Shown here piece after piece: positions 10,532 to 20,959 of a stretch of DNA of 64,000 nt. A program made the translations under genes and the position numbers. The stretch is taken from assembly GCA_963691705.1 (NCBI GenBank), contig OY829542.1, positions 53,609,002 through 53,673,001 of the forward strand, in the 5' to 3' direction. Below the pieces are notes generated by a model. The model did no database searches. It was not told the origin of the DNA and saw only the letters and a list, made by a program, of their open reading frames with translations. Position 1 is the stretch's first letter; every line of letters starts with the position of its first letter. The stretch comes from Viola odorata. Lineage: Eukaryota; Streptophyta; Magnoliopsida; Malpighiales; Violaceae.

Positions 10532-11570
10532 TCTGTTTTTGCCCCCAGGTCGTGTTTTTCTTTTCTTACTTTCTTTTCTGCTTTTTTTTGTCTCTCCACA
10601 CAATGAGGACATTGTGTCTTCTAAGTGTGGGGAGGGGGTACAGTTGTGCCTTTTTATTTCTTGTTTTGTGATGATTATTTGAATTTTTTGTGTTATTTTT
10701 TCTTGTTTTAATTTTTTCTTTTTTTGCATGCGCTTGTCCAGTTTAGAGTCTGTCATTTGCATGATTTTTATTTGTATTTTTATGCATGTTTTGAGTCTGT
10801 TTTGTGAGTACACATCCGAATCCCTATTTTCTTGCTTAGATTGTTTAGTCTTTCGGTGGGATTGCATGTAAACACTTTTCTAGGGGATACAATGCTTTAG
10901 TAACAGGGAAGCGAATGAGCGTAAATGATCAATGCCTAAGGGGCATATACTCTAATGTTTCCCAAATGTTAGCCATCCATATGGTCGTAGGGACACTTAG
11001 CTAGGACCTTAACTCTTTTTAGGATGATGGGGTTTGCTGATTTGAGTGTGTCGTTCTATCTGTTTGTAGTGTGAGACAAATAAAGGTGTTGGAATGTCAT
11101 AGGACAGACATAGCAAACGTGGAAGTCCCCGCTGAAAAGGACAAGCTCTGTCTATGTGCCGTGTCTGTAAAAATACAAAGGACACTTGACATGTCAAAAG
11201 AAAAGAGAGAAAAATTGCTAAGACATAAAAGAAAATAAAAGAAGAAAAATATCTGTCAAAGTGATTTAAATGGCACCAGTCTTTAGGCACTTTTGGATAG
11301 ACGACACTCGGTGGGACTCAAATTTTTGGTGAACTTTGTTGCCCTATACTTTATCAATCTAATCTAGTAGGGTGTCTTGATACCATGTGGAAGGTGTATG
11401 TTTGGGGTATTGATCATTCCTTGTTAGTCTTGCATTGGATATCTTATTGAAGTGTCTTGGCAGATCCAGTGAAAGGGTAAGCAATCTGAAATTGAGAAAG
11501 TCCGGGGGGTTCAGGATGTCTGTTTTGTTTTGCCATGTCTATTTGTTTTGTTTGTATGTCTTTGAGTCTG
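10532..11570 (+). other. element A 3' non-coding spacer
   Basis: About 1 kb with no supported coding sequence lies between the stop codon and the polypurine tract. It is T-rich at first. It includes a hairpin/purine-tract module at 10598-10636 (own entry). The rest holds only short open frames without recognisable similarity. Confidence 0.8.
10598..10636 (+). promoter_or_regulatory. hairpin plus internal PPT-like tract in element A
   Basis: ACACAATG-AGGA-CATTGTGT (10598-10617) is a perfect 8-bp stem with a 4-nt loop. Five bases later comes AAGTGTGGGGAGGGGG, nearly the same as the true PPT at 11596-11606. The CATTGAGGACAATG-like core is common in Athila spacers as I recall; a role as an internal primer site is inference. 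Confidence 0.65.
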
Positions 11571-11608
11571 TATGCTTGGGGGCAAGCATAGTTTAAGTGT
11601 GGGGAGTT
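11571..11608 (+). promoter_or_regulatory. hairpin and polypurine tract of element A
   Basis: TATGCTTG-GGGG-CAAGCATA (11571-11590) is a perfect 8-bp stem and 4-nt loop. Then 18 nt containing GTGTGGGGAG lead to the 3' LTR. The purine tract is the expected plus-strand primer. Confidence 0.85.
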
Positions 11609-13139
11609 TGATTGCATTGCATTTCATCATGTTTTATTGTCCCTTTACTAGTTATTTTGGACAGTAAATCTACTGATGTTTCCCTTAAATTCCCATATCT
11701 TATCAGGTCTGGTTTGGAGGCAGTACTTGAGGAATCTGAGCAGAAGAGAGTTGGAGCTGACTACTCGAGTCTAGGCCTGGGTCTTGGCCTAGACATGTTC
11801 GTATCTGACGCAGTGCGCTTACCAGAATCGTCTTGGCCTAGACTTCGGCCAAGACTCCTTCGCGATCAGACAGTAGTTTCCAGCGTTTGGACCACTTTCA
11901 GAGTTGGACTCTTACAGCTGGCAAGTAGCAGCTGTCCCGCAATTTTAGAGGGATCTGAAGACAATCTTATGTAGAATCCCGCATGGGATCTCCCTCTTTA
12001 TTTTAATTGCGATTTAGTTTCCATTTTTAGAACAATTAATTGTAATAATCTTTTAGGAGATTTTCTAGGAGATTGAGTTGGAGAAGGACAGAGGAGTTTT
12101 AGCTTACTTATAGCTGAACTCGTCCTCCCCTTACACACACTCTCTTGACGCTCTCTTCTTCCCCAATTCGACACTTTTATACTATTGCTCCGGATTCAAT
12201 TCTTTGAATCTCGGATTTAATTTATTAATGCAATCAAGTATTCTTATTATTCATTCATGAGTATGAGTAGCTAAACACCCATTCTTGGTAAGGGTTGATG
12301 AGCTTAGTTCTTATGCATTCGTGAGATCAAACCATGCTTAATAATCTCTTTATTCGTATTTATTTATTTCTTGAACTTAATCTATCGCTTACTCACTAGA
12401 GACAAGAGTTGGCCATTCTTGTTCCCTAGTAGAGAAGAGTTGCAACCAGCCTAGAAGGAGAGGGAGTACCCGTCGGCTAGGCGAAGTAGGTGACTAGTCT
12501 CGCGCCAGATTAGAAGAAATAAGTAATCTAGGTCAAGACCAGATTGACAACCTAGGGTTTCCGTGGGGAAACACCTTGACCTAGGTACTGTCTTCCCCTG
12601 TACCATTGAAGAGGTGAGCAACCATTCAAGACAGCAGTCAAATGGATAAACCCTTTAACCAGCAAGGTGTCCCTTGGCTAGGATTATCAGGAGAGGGAGT
12701 ACCCGTCAGGTAATTTGAAGAGGAGGGAAGACAGGAGTGAAAAGGAGTACCTCCACTCTATAGCAGTGCTATGAACGAAGAGATGAACATCCTTGAGTCA
12801 ATGATCGAAGCATAAGAACAGAAGCTCTCATATCGCCCTTACCGGGAATTCTTTCTTTTCTGATATTTCACTGTCTTGACCCCTGTCTTGGCCTAGACTC
12901 TGCCCAAGACTGTCTTGAATTATTTTATTTCTTTCTGTTTTTGTCTTTAGTTTCAGATTACAACCAACCAAAATCCAGTGACGAGGAAGTCAAACTCAAG
13001 AACTACATCTCCTAGAGGTCTCTATGGACGATCCTCTTACCATCATCTACAAACCCTTGTAGACAGTGATAAGTTGTATTTCTACCCCCAATTCCATAAC
13101 TATTTCACTATTATATTTGACGTGTTCGACGCGCGGTCA
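11609..13139 (+). repeat. 3' LTR of element A
   Basis: 1531 bp, the same length as the 5' LTR, with about 14 substitutions and no net indel. Examples are C/T at the TTTCCC(C/T)TAAATT site and G/C at GTTT(G/C)CAGCG. Confidence 0.95.
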
Positions 13140-13144
13140 CAAAT
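13140..13144. repeat. right target site duplication of element A (CAAAT)
   Basis: Exact partner of 5949-5953. Confidence 0.95.
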
Positions 13145-14889
13145 CCAAAGCACAATATGTGTGCTATGACTCTTCGCAGTGGCTATGTCTTACCCCCTCA
13201 AGAGCATCTAGGCATCGACGCCAAAAAATCCTTCCCAGAGCATCTAGGCGTCGACGTCGAAAAGTCTCATAAATCTGAAATCTTGCCCAAGAAAATTCCA
13301 AAAGCCAAGTTCATTGGGCCTAAACTCCCAAAAGTGATGGAGGATCGCATTAGATCTCCACGAGGGATGGCTCCACGAGGTGACACAAGCCCATAAAAGT
13401 TCACCCAAGAGTATATACACAAGATCCTCGAGCCGCCCTTTCCTCAAAGGCTCGTCAAAAACAAGAAGAAGGAAGAGGATCGAGAAATCCTTGATATGTT
13501 CAGCAAAGTCCTCGTCAATATCCCACTTCTCCAGGCCATCAAAAATGTGCCTCGCTATGCCAAGTTCCTGAAAACGCTTTGCACTAACAAATGCAACTTG
13601 GCAGGGGTAGACAAGATAAGTGTGGGGGTGAATTTCTCTGCCATTATCCAACAGAAGATCCCTCCAAAGTGCGAAGACCAGGGCATGTTTGTTATCCCTT
13701 GTACCATTGGGACCGTCAACATAGGCAAGGTTATGTGTGATCTAGGGGCTGGCATTAATGTCATGCCCTTGACGATTTTCAACCGTCTTGGCCTAGGACC
13801 CTTCGAGCCAACCCCGCTTGTTATCCAATTGGTCGATCACTCCGTCATTTACCCCGAAGGTGTAATTAAGGACGTCTTGGTCCAAGTAGGTGACTATTTC
13901 CCGCAGACTTCTATGTCATCGAAATGGAGAATGAAGAGACCGCTAAAGCCACAGACGTGCTTCTAGGGTGACCATTTCTTGCTACAGCCAAGGCAAAGAT
14001 AGACGTTCATGACGCATCTATCTCTCTTGAGTTTTATGGAGAAATCAATAAGTTCAACATGATGGAAGCCATGCAATATCCTTCTGATCTTTCTTGTGTT
14101 AATTATGCTGATACGATCGATCCTTTGGTTGATAAAGTTACTGACTTGAATTCTATTGAACCTTTTCAGTCTGCCCTGAACAGGAGTATCACGTCATCAT
14201 CATTGGATGTCTTGGCCTCGACAATTAAGACTCAATCAGAATTACATGAAGTCGCTGCCGCGTTAGAAGAGCACTTAATTGTTGACGTTGTAGACCTTAT
14301 TGTTACACAAATTTCCAATCTTGACGCGGACGACTCTATCCAGCTTGCCCTAGACAGAACTATTTCACCCATAGCATTGGACCCCTTGGTCTTGACACTT
14401 GTGACTTCAGAGCACTCAATTGTTGATAGTGTTGACCCTATAGTTACACAATTTTTCGATCTTAATGCTGATAACTTTTTCCATCTTGCCCTCGACAGGA
14501 ACATCACTACAAATTCATTGTTTGCCCCTTCTTTTCTGCAGGCCCCTAAGTTGAAGTTGAAGAGCTTGCCCTCGCACCTCAAGTACGCCTACCTTGGCGA
14601 ACATGACACACTCCCAGTGATCATCTCTAGCAACCTTGATCCAGACGTAGAGCGCGAGCTGGTGTCCACACTCAAGGGATACCGTGAGACCCTTGAATGG
14701 ACGGTCGTCGACGTTGACCCAGACCTTTGCGCTCCTCAACTAGCCATGACTCCAGCTATCGCCATGACCACTTTTGAGGCTATGGTAACCCCCGCCCCAG
14801 CTACTACTGCCATTGCCTTGACCATCGAGGGCAAGACGCCCAATGATAACCCAACTCCACAACCTGCCCCAAGACACAGCCAAGACTAA
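13145..14889 (+). pseudogene. outer Athila gag C-terminus, protease and start of RT region
   Basis: Continues the outer gag after element A. CAMTLRSGYVLPPQ is followed by duplicated EHLG(I/V)D units, then an in-frame TAA at 13394-13396, then LDMFSKVLVNIPLLQAIKNV and the protease-like core CDLGAGINVMPLTIFNRLGL near 13738. A frameshift near 13902 and a TGA at about 13969 interrupt it. From 14059 a 276-codon frame has four loose repeats ending LALDR(T/N)I or similar (a spacer domain). It then reaches the SLPSHLKYAYLGEHDTLPVI segment that normally precedes reverse transcriptase. After LVSTLKGYRETLEWTV the expected RT sequence is replaced by an Ala/Thr/Pro-rich tail. Confidence 0.85.
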
Positions 14890-15154
14890 CACTCACCACG
14901 ATAAGTTGCTCTCTTTTAAAACCTTTGATACTGGACAAAAAGGTTTTACTTTACAATTCTTGTCTTAGGCTCTTTTCCAGAAAGTTGAAGCATAAGAGGA
15001 CTGGCCCTTACCTTGTCAAGAAGGTGAATGATCATGGTGTGGTTGCGATCCAGAATATAGACACGGGCCTCATTTCCGAAGTGAGTGACCGCAGATTGGA
15101 GCTATTCCACGAAGGTTTCCACCCCTTGGTGGCAGACCCACCAGTCTTGCCCTA
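14890..15154 (+). pseudogene. outer Athila integrase C-terminal tail remnant
   Basis: VLLYNSCLRLFSRKLKHKRT, then GPYLVKKVNDHGVVAIQN, is the tail after the integrase core in Athila polyproteins, ending at TAG 15153-15155 after VADPPVLP. The preceding bases contain stops and a frame change. RT, RNase H and the integrase core, normally about 3 kb, are missing between this and 14740. Confidence 0.85.
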
Positions 15155-15986
15155 GACGCCTAACAATCGTCCAGGCCTGGACCGAAAAAAAATTGGCCAG
15201 TCAAGGAGGCATTTCATGCGCCTCATTTACTTTTTCCTCGTATCTCTTTCTTTTAATAATTATTTCCGTTATCCCTTTCTTTTATTTTATTATTATTTAC
15301 TTTACTGTTGGACAACATAACGATGGTTTTTTATCATTATTATTTTTTCCCTCCCTTTGTTTTTATTTTTTCCTCCTCTCCCTCGTCCTTTTCAAATTTT
15401 GAAAAGGATGTTTTCTTTTTGCAGGTTGGGTTCCGCACAACCCACACTCCACTCATCTTTCTTTTTAATACTTTTTGTTATTCCTTTCTCATCATCACCA
15501 ACCCACGCTCCACCTCATTATTATTTACCCATCTTTATTTTTAATTAGTTTTTGTTATTTCCTTAAAATCTTCCTTCCATGTGGCTTTGTTTAAAAAAGG
15601 AATATATATATAAATAAATAAATCAAAAATAAAAATAAATAATGATTATTAAATTATTATTATTATTATTTCCATTATTTCTTTCTTTTGTTTTATTTAG
15701 TTTTTATTAATTCCTTTATTTCCTTTTATTTTTTCCTCCTTTTGTTCGTTTTATTTTTTCCCTCCTCCCTCATCCCGTTCAAATTTTGAAATTATAAGTG
15801 GGAATCCGCGTCTCAACGTGTTATCCACACGTCGCAGTCCAACCAGAACGTGCCAGGCGTCACCAACGCACCACTCCGCGCGAGCCACGCGTCTTCAACG
15901 CGTCCAATCCGCGTATGCCACATGTCCCGCAATTCGCATCGACCAACCAGAGCGCGCCATGTGTCCCAGCCTTATCAAGAATCCGC

Positions 15987-16209
15987 CACGTGGCAGACCC
16001 TTATCCAAACGTGTCTTATCCAGAATCCTAGCGCTACGAATCCTAAGGTGCCACGTGTCCCACAATCCGCATCCACCAGTCGCCGTGCGGCAAGCATTTT
16101 CAACGGTCAAACGACCATTCCGCCCGCCACGTGTCCAACGCGTCACTCCTCCATGCTCTTCCAATCCTAACGTGCCACGTGTCCCAGACGAATCCGAGAG
16201 CGCCACGTG
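15987..16209 (+). promoter_or_regulatory. cluster of five G-boxes (CACGTG) in Athila spacer
   Basis: CACGTG occurs at 15987, 16052, 16128, 16176 and 16204. Four of them sit in CCACGTGTCC; related CCACATGTCC and CCATGTGTCC lie just upstream (about 15918 and 15955). G-boxes bind bZIP and bHLH factors. The spacing is irregular and the surrounding text is loosely repetitive, so this may be a degenerate tandem repeat. Confidence 0.7.
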
Positions 16210-16650
16210 TCCCCGACGCTCCACTCCAGTCACTTACCCTTTTTTTTTTCTTTTTTCGTTTTAATTTTTTTTTATTCTTTTCTTTTCTTTTCTTTGCCTC
16301 CCTCTCTTCCAACGTTCATCCATGTCCCTTTCCTTCCTCACTCCATCTTCTTCCCTTGAAAGACACCCTAGCCACACACTAACCAATCACCATATCCCCA
16401 TCACCCACCGGTTATACATCTCCGTCACCGTTGGCCGCCGACTCTCACTCTCATTCTCGCCGCTCTGATCTAGGGCCGGAAGTTGAAGAAGCCGCCGACA
16501 GTCCGACGACCCACAATGATCCCTCTCAGCCTTCCTAGTGGCTCAGATTGTGCATCATCGCCCGAGGGCACTCAACAACATTCTCTTCCCCCTCCTCCTT
16601 AAACTCCTTTTATTATCTAAACTCTCTAGTTTGTTTTGTGCATCTCTCTC

Positions 16651-16692
16651 GCATTGAGGATAATGCAAAGCCTCAGTGTGGAGGGAGGATTT
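16651..16692 (+). promoter_or_regulatory. outer Athila internal hairpin plus PPT-like tract
   Basis: GCATT-GAGGAT-AATGC (16651-16666) is followed by CAGTGTGGAGGGAGG. This is the counterpart of 10598-10636 in element A, with the AGGA loop retained and the stem partly decayed. Confidence 0.55.
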
Positions 16693-18020
16693 ATGTATAT
16701 GTGTGATATTTTAGTATATATGTTGATTGCATACTTTTGTGAAATATTAAAAAAATTCAGATTTTCAGATTTTGCATGCCCAGTTTTTAAACCCCCTTGT
16801 ATGGACACACTTTTTGATTTATGAGCTCATAGAAATGAACTACCTTTCATGTTTGTCTTGCCCTAGATATTGCATGCTTTGTCTGCTAGCTCTTACAACC
16901 TGCATCTTGCCCTGGATATCAGCAATCATTTATAACACCTTACGAGCATTTGAGCTAAACAGTTATATTTTTCATGTGTGATTCAATGCTTAGCTAGACA
17001 CTCAACTTGGTTTGCATGAGACCCCTGGGTATGGGCACCATCAGTCTTAGGAAAGCAACAAAAAGACAAAAAAATACTTTGCATCTATGTTTTCTTTGTT
17101 TTTCTTTCTACCCTTTCTCTTTTTCTTCATCTCGCCCTCGACACCCTATTTCGTTTAGGCGCTGACATCTTCTCATTTTTCTCTTCTTTAACCACTTGTT
17201 CTCACTATCCCTTGATTTCTTTTCCTTGGCAGGTGAGCAGTATTTGTCAGAGGTGGCGGGCTAGATAAGCAGCAAAGCCTAAGTGTGGGGGAGATCGACA
17301 ACAAGGTGTAGATGCCAAAGAAGAGCTAGGGCAAAATCATCAAGCCTTAGTTGAAGTAAGTTGGCAAAATCCTCAAGCTAATTCATTCTTCATCAGCTGA
17401 AGTTTGTCAAATTCGTTTTCATCTTCGTCAAAAAAAAAATTTAAAACCAGAAAAAGAAAAAGAAAAGAAAGTGTCATCTGGTCTCAAAATAAAAAGAAAA
17501 AAAAGGCAAAAACACGAACATGAAGAATGAAGTACTGTCAGCATGATTTCCAAGAGAAGAACTCCCCCCCGAGACGAAGAAATTCGTCTAGCCCTCTACT
17601 ATCTGCCCTTGACGGATATTGCCTCACCGTTTTATCTCCATCCGGGTTTTTCGTTCTACTCTCCTCTTTCTCTTTCATTTCACTCCTTTTTATGATGCAA
17701 AGTTGGTTTCTGATTGTTGATTGCCTAAGCATGTGGATTTTAACTCGGGTTGATGTGCAAACTGTGCAGTGTGTTTTGTTAATTTGCATACTTGAGTGAT
17801 TAAACACCGAGCCTAGTTGAGTATGAGTGTAAACACTTTCTCCGTTGAGGATTGCTGATGCCTAGGTCTTCTTCGTTAGGGTCGTTATCTTAATAATTTA
17901 ATGCAGGGTTATCTAGGCAGAGTATGTCTTGCCATGGTCAGGACTGATTGTTTGGTTTGTTAATTCTTGTGCTATGGTTGGTTGTGTCTGTCTATGTCTT
18001 GGGGTGTGTTTTCCATTTTG

Positions 18021-18058
18021 ATTGCTCGAGGGCGAGCAATGGGTAGTGTGGGGGAATT
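18021..18058 (+). promoter_or_regulatory. hairpin and polypurine tract of outer Athila
   Basis: ATTGCTCG-AGGG-CGAGCAAT (18021-18040) is a perfect 8-bp stem and 4-nt loop. Then 18 nt containing GTGTGGGGGAA lead to the LTR start TGTTATGG. Confidence 0.83.
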
Positions 18059-18214
18059 TGTTATGGTGTCTTTTTATGCATATTTTCTTATCCTTTTAAG
18101 TCCAATTTCACGCTTGATACTACTAATTTGGTTTGTTTTCCAACTACTTTGTAGATTTGGGCTAAAAGGAGAAACTTGAGGAAAAGCGCGCCTTTTGGAT
18201 GCATTTCTGCAGAT
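18059..18214 (+). repeat. outer Athila 3' LTR, left piece
   Basis: Starts TGTTATGGTGTC after the PPT and is broken by element B. The last five bases, CAGAT (18210-18214), are the target duplication shared with 33608-33612. Confidence 0.88.
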
Positions 18215-19778
18215 TGTTGCTACCCGATTTTTGACCACTTTTTTTCACATTTACATAATTTTACGCTTATCACGTTTAATAGCTTGTCTAGATCAATTTT
18301 TTGTCGATTCTTGGTCCTAGGCTAGTTTGTTTAATATTCCGTGTCATTTCGTGTCTTCTTAGTTTTTCGTATTTTTAACTGTCTTTTCACTCGAACTTCT
18401 ATCGGTCTCGAGTAAGTTTTCTTGGACCGAGGCTCGAATTTGTTATTTCTTTGTTTGATAAATACGTGCTAAATTCCTCTTTCACGCCAACGCGTTCAGT
18501 TTCATTCAATTTTCGTCGTAAGGACTAATACTTTGTGCGCGAACATTTTAACACTTCCGAAAGAGAAAATAAACACGTCACCTCAACTTTCTCACTTCTT
18601 CGCTGTATATTAGTTTTCTCGGCTTATTTTTCTACACATAGTTGGATCTCGCTTCGGGTTCATTCTCGGTTTCGACGATTCCGCTCGTACCAAAATATCC
18701 CATTTTGTGCCAAAAAGTGAGATAAGTACCACATAAATGCCATTTAATGCATTCTTACCCTTCCAACACCACTCCAACTCACTTAGATCATCACAACCTC
18801 CCATCCAAACACTCTAGCCACACAATTAAGCTTGCTCATCACCTAGCCACACAACCACACAATCAACTCTAGCCACACGATTAAACTTGCTCATCACTTA
18901 GCCACACAACCAACTAAACCCAAAATTTTCCTTTTCTCTATAAATAGCAAGCTTCATGCAAGGTATCAAGGGGACCAAATCCTCCTCTTAATCTCCATTT
19001 CTTGCACTACCTTCTTGGTCCGAATCTCTCCTGGACAAGTAAGCTTCTCTTTCTAGCTTCTCTCTTTTAAATTTTCGTTCTCCCTTTTAATGTATGATTT
19101 AAATGCTTAAACATGCTTAGAATGCTTTGATATCATGTGAAGTTCACTTCCCATGCCTCAATTTGATTACATGATGCACTAGCTAATTAATAGCCACTTA
19201 TGCATATTAATTAGCTTGCTTTTCCATGCAAAATTACTACTGTTTTGGCCTTGATTTCTTTGCTGTTTTTGTTGCCATAATTTACTGCTTTAGTAGTGTA
19301 ATTAGTAAGGCCATTTCGGGTGAAAATTATGGAGGTTTGAAAACTTGGTCTTTGGCCATGGCTAATGGTGCAGTGGAGGAGAAAGAAAGAAAGGAAGAAG
19401 AAGAAAAGAGAAGATGGGTTGGCGGGACAGGAAAATAGAAAGGTGATGGGCTTGAGTTGGTCACAAGCCCATCTTGGTTTTTAAATGAGTGCTGGGCTTG
19501 ATTTCATCACAAGCCCAACCACTGTTTTGGACCAACATCGGGCCCGACCCATTTTAAATTTCGCATCTATACAAATCAATTTCTCGTATGGTTTTCGTAT
19601 GCTTATAAATTGTTCATTTATTTAAATGTCAATATCGCATGAATTGTTTACATGTTCGTATACGATATGTTTATTTTATTTTTCATGTTTTAAATATCGT
19701 ATGAATTGTTCATATGTTCATATGCTTTTAATGCCATATTTTATTTAATTAAGTTGTGTACTTGTTTAAATTAAAATT
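18215..19778 (+). repeat. 5' LTR of element B, truncated at its 3' side
   Basis: Matches the first 1.56 kb of the 3' LTR (30369 to about 31934) and then jumps, at AAATTTGG, straight to the PBS. About 1.67 kb present in the 3' LTR is missing, including the LTR terminus. The retained part has a TATAAATA box at 18939-18946 and a hairpin series at 19446-19530. Confidence 0.9.
18939..18946 (+). promoter_or_regulatory. TATA box of element B 5' LTR
   Basis: CTCTATAAATAGCAAG is a strong plant TATA context, conserved at 31094-31101 in the other LTR. Confidence 0.75.
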
Positions 19779-19797
19779 TGGCGACTTCACTGGGGAC
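19779..19797 (+). other. primer binding site of element B
   Basis: TGGCGACTTCACTGGGGAC is close to the tRNA-Arg-type PBS usual for the Tat/Ogre group. It follows directly on the truncated LTR. Confidence 0.78.
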
Positions 19798-20400
19798 TAG
19801 TAGGGTCGAAGCCGATTTTTTTTAAGGTGGTCGTTTTTTACTTGCTTTGATAAACTGTTTTCGTGACTATTTGTTATTGCTTTGATCAACTGTCATACGC
19901 ATTGCATGCATAGGCCCTACACCCAAGGGTCGCCTACCAAATAAGTTTAGGACGGGGAGTAGTGACACCTCAAGACTCAAGTCTTGGGTAATGTTCACCA
20001 AACCCAACCCGCTCGAACCCTTAAAGCTAGCCGGACGGTGGCCCAATTCTGGTAAGCGGATTCAGCCGACATGATTCAATCATTTGCCTATGTAAATGGT
20101 TGGAAAGTGGCCTGGATTCGTGGGAAGGAATTGGTAGTCGCTCTAGGACACTTTTTGGACCATTCCATGGTATCGTCGGGGACCTTCAGGCCGTTAGAAC
20201 TTTAGTCGACGTCAAAAGCCCCCATCACGTGCATCATATTTGTTTTGTCGTGGCTTGGTTTACCACGTTTTCTACGTTTTTTTTCCCTTCGCACTAATCT
20301 AGTAATGCATGTAAAGAACCTAGTAACATATCTTGTGTAAGTTACTAATGCAGGGACTCTGTTTTATGTTCTTTCCCCGGGACCCATCCTGCTTGTTCAA
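19798..20400 (+). other. element B 5' leader
   Basis: No gene is visible. Part of it (about 20040-20130: TTTGCCTATGTAAATGGT, GAAAGTGGC) resembles 33190-33280 inside the 3' LTR, so leader and LTR share a diverged duplicated segment. Confidence 0.65.
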
Positions 20401-20640
20401 ATGACAGTGCCTACGCTACTTTCACTTGATACTTTTGGGGGAAGAAGTTTTGGGGACCAAGTCGCACGAAGGGATATGTTGAAATCCGGTTTTCATTTCC
20501 GATATTGCGGCCAAGATTGGGATAGAGGAAGTAGTGATGCAAAAAGGAGAGATTGCGTCATTAGAACATTTTTTATGAGCAAAACGGATCCCGACTTCCA
20601 AAGATTGACGCATTCAGAATCAAGCATCTGTTGCTTGGAT
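20401..20640 (+). pseudogene. element B decayed gag (ORF1) N-terminus
   Basis: MTVPTLLSLDTFGG and RSFGDQVARRDMLKSG match the start of ORF1 in element C (63541-63480). The middle must be read in another frame (DIAAKIGIEEVVMQKGEIA), then the frame returns to give MSKTDPDFQRLTHSESSIC. At least two frameshifts are therefore present, and the rest of ORF1 is gone. Not functional as protein. Confidence 0.8.
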
Positions 20641-20959
20641 TTTTTTTCTTTTACCCCATGTAACAATGTTCCTAGACTTTATCTACTGGCCTTTAGATAA
20701 ATCTAGATAGTTAAATCAACTTGTAATGGTTGTAACCCCTTTTGGACGAAAAATATCAATGACAAAATTCGTAGTTATTCGGATAATTACGAAATGCGTT
20801 TTTCTCTCTCACACATCCAAAAAACATCGAACGTCCATCGCCTACAACCAAATCAACCTTCCCCCCAAAATAAACCACATATAAAACCCACGAAAAAACA
20901 CCGAAGGACCGACCTTGGAAAAAAAACACGCTCACAAAAAAAAATTCAGACGCAAGAAG

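Larger units (their letters stand above)
5954..13139 (+). mobile_element. element A: non-autonomous Athila-type retrotransposon (gag-protease only)
   Basis: Two 1531-bp LTRs (TG...CA) flank a 4124-bp interior with a PBS, one long gag-protease frame, a non-coding spacer and a polypurine tract. The 5-bp target duplication CAAAT is exact (5949-5953 and 13140-13144). The two LTRs differ at about 14 positions by eye, near 0.9 percent, so insertion is recent. There is no reverse transcriptase, RNase H or integrase. The element would depend on an autonomous Athila for replication, so it fits non-autonomous gag-bearing elements (TR-GAG-like) with an added protease. Confidence 0.95.
15155..18020 (+). 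other. outer Athila 3' non-coding spacer
   Basis: About 2.9 kb with no supported gene. It is T-rich to 15800. A GC-richer block at 15800-16220 has repeated CCACGTGTCC. A Pro/Ser-like codon mix at 16320-16600 shows no recognisable product. PPT-like tracts occur at 16675-16690 and 17282-17292. No envelope-like ORF could be supported. Confidence 0.75.

Noticed and set aside
15798..16264. Several overlapping frames over 100 codons in the G-box region
   Set aside because: GC-rich repetitive sequence stays open in several frames on both strands; no protein-like conservation.
15155..18020. Envelope-like gene of Athila
   Set aside because: No long frame, signal peptide or membrane pattern in the expected place.
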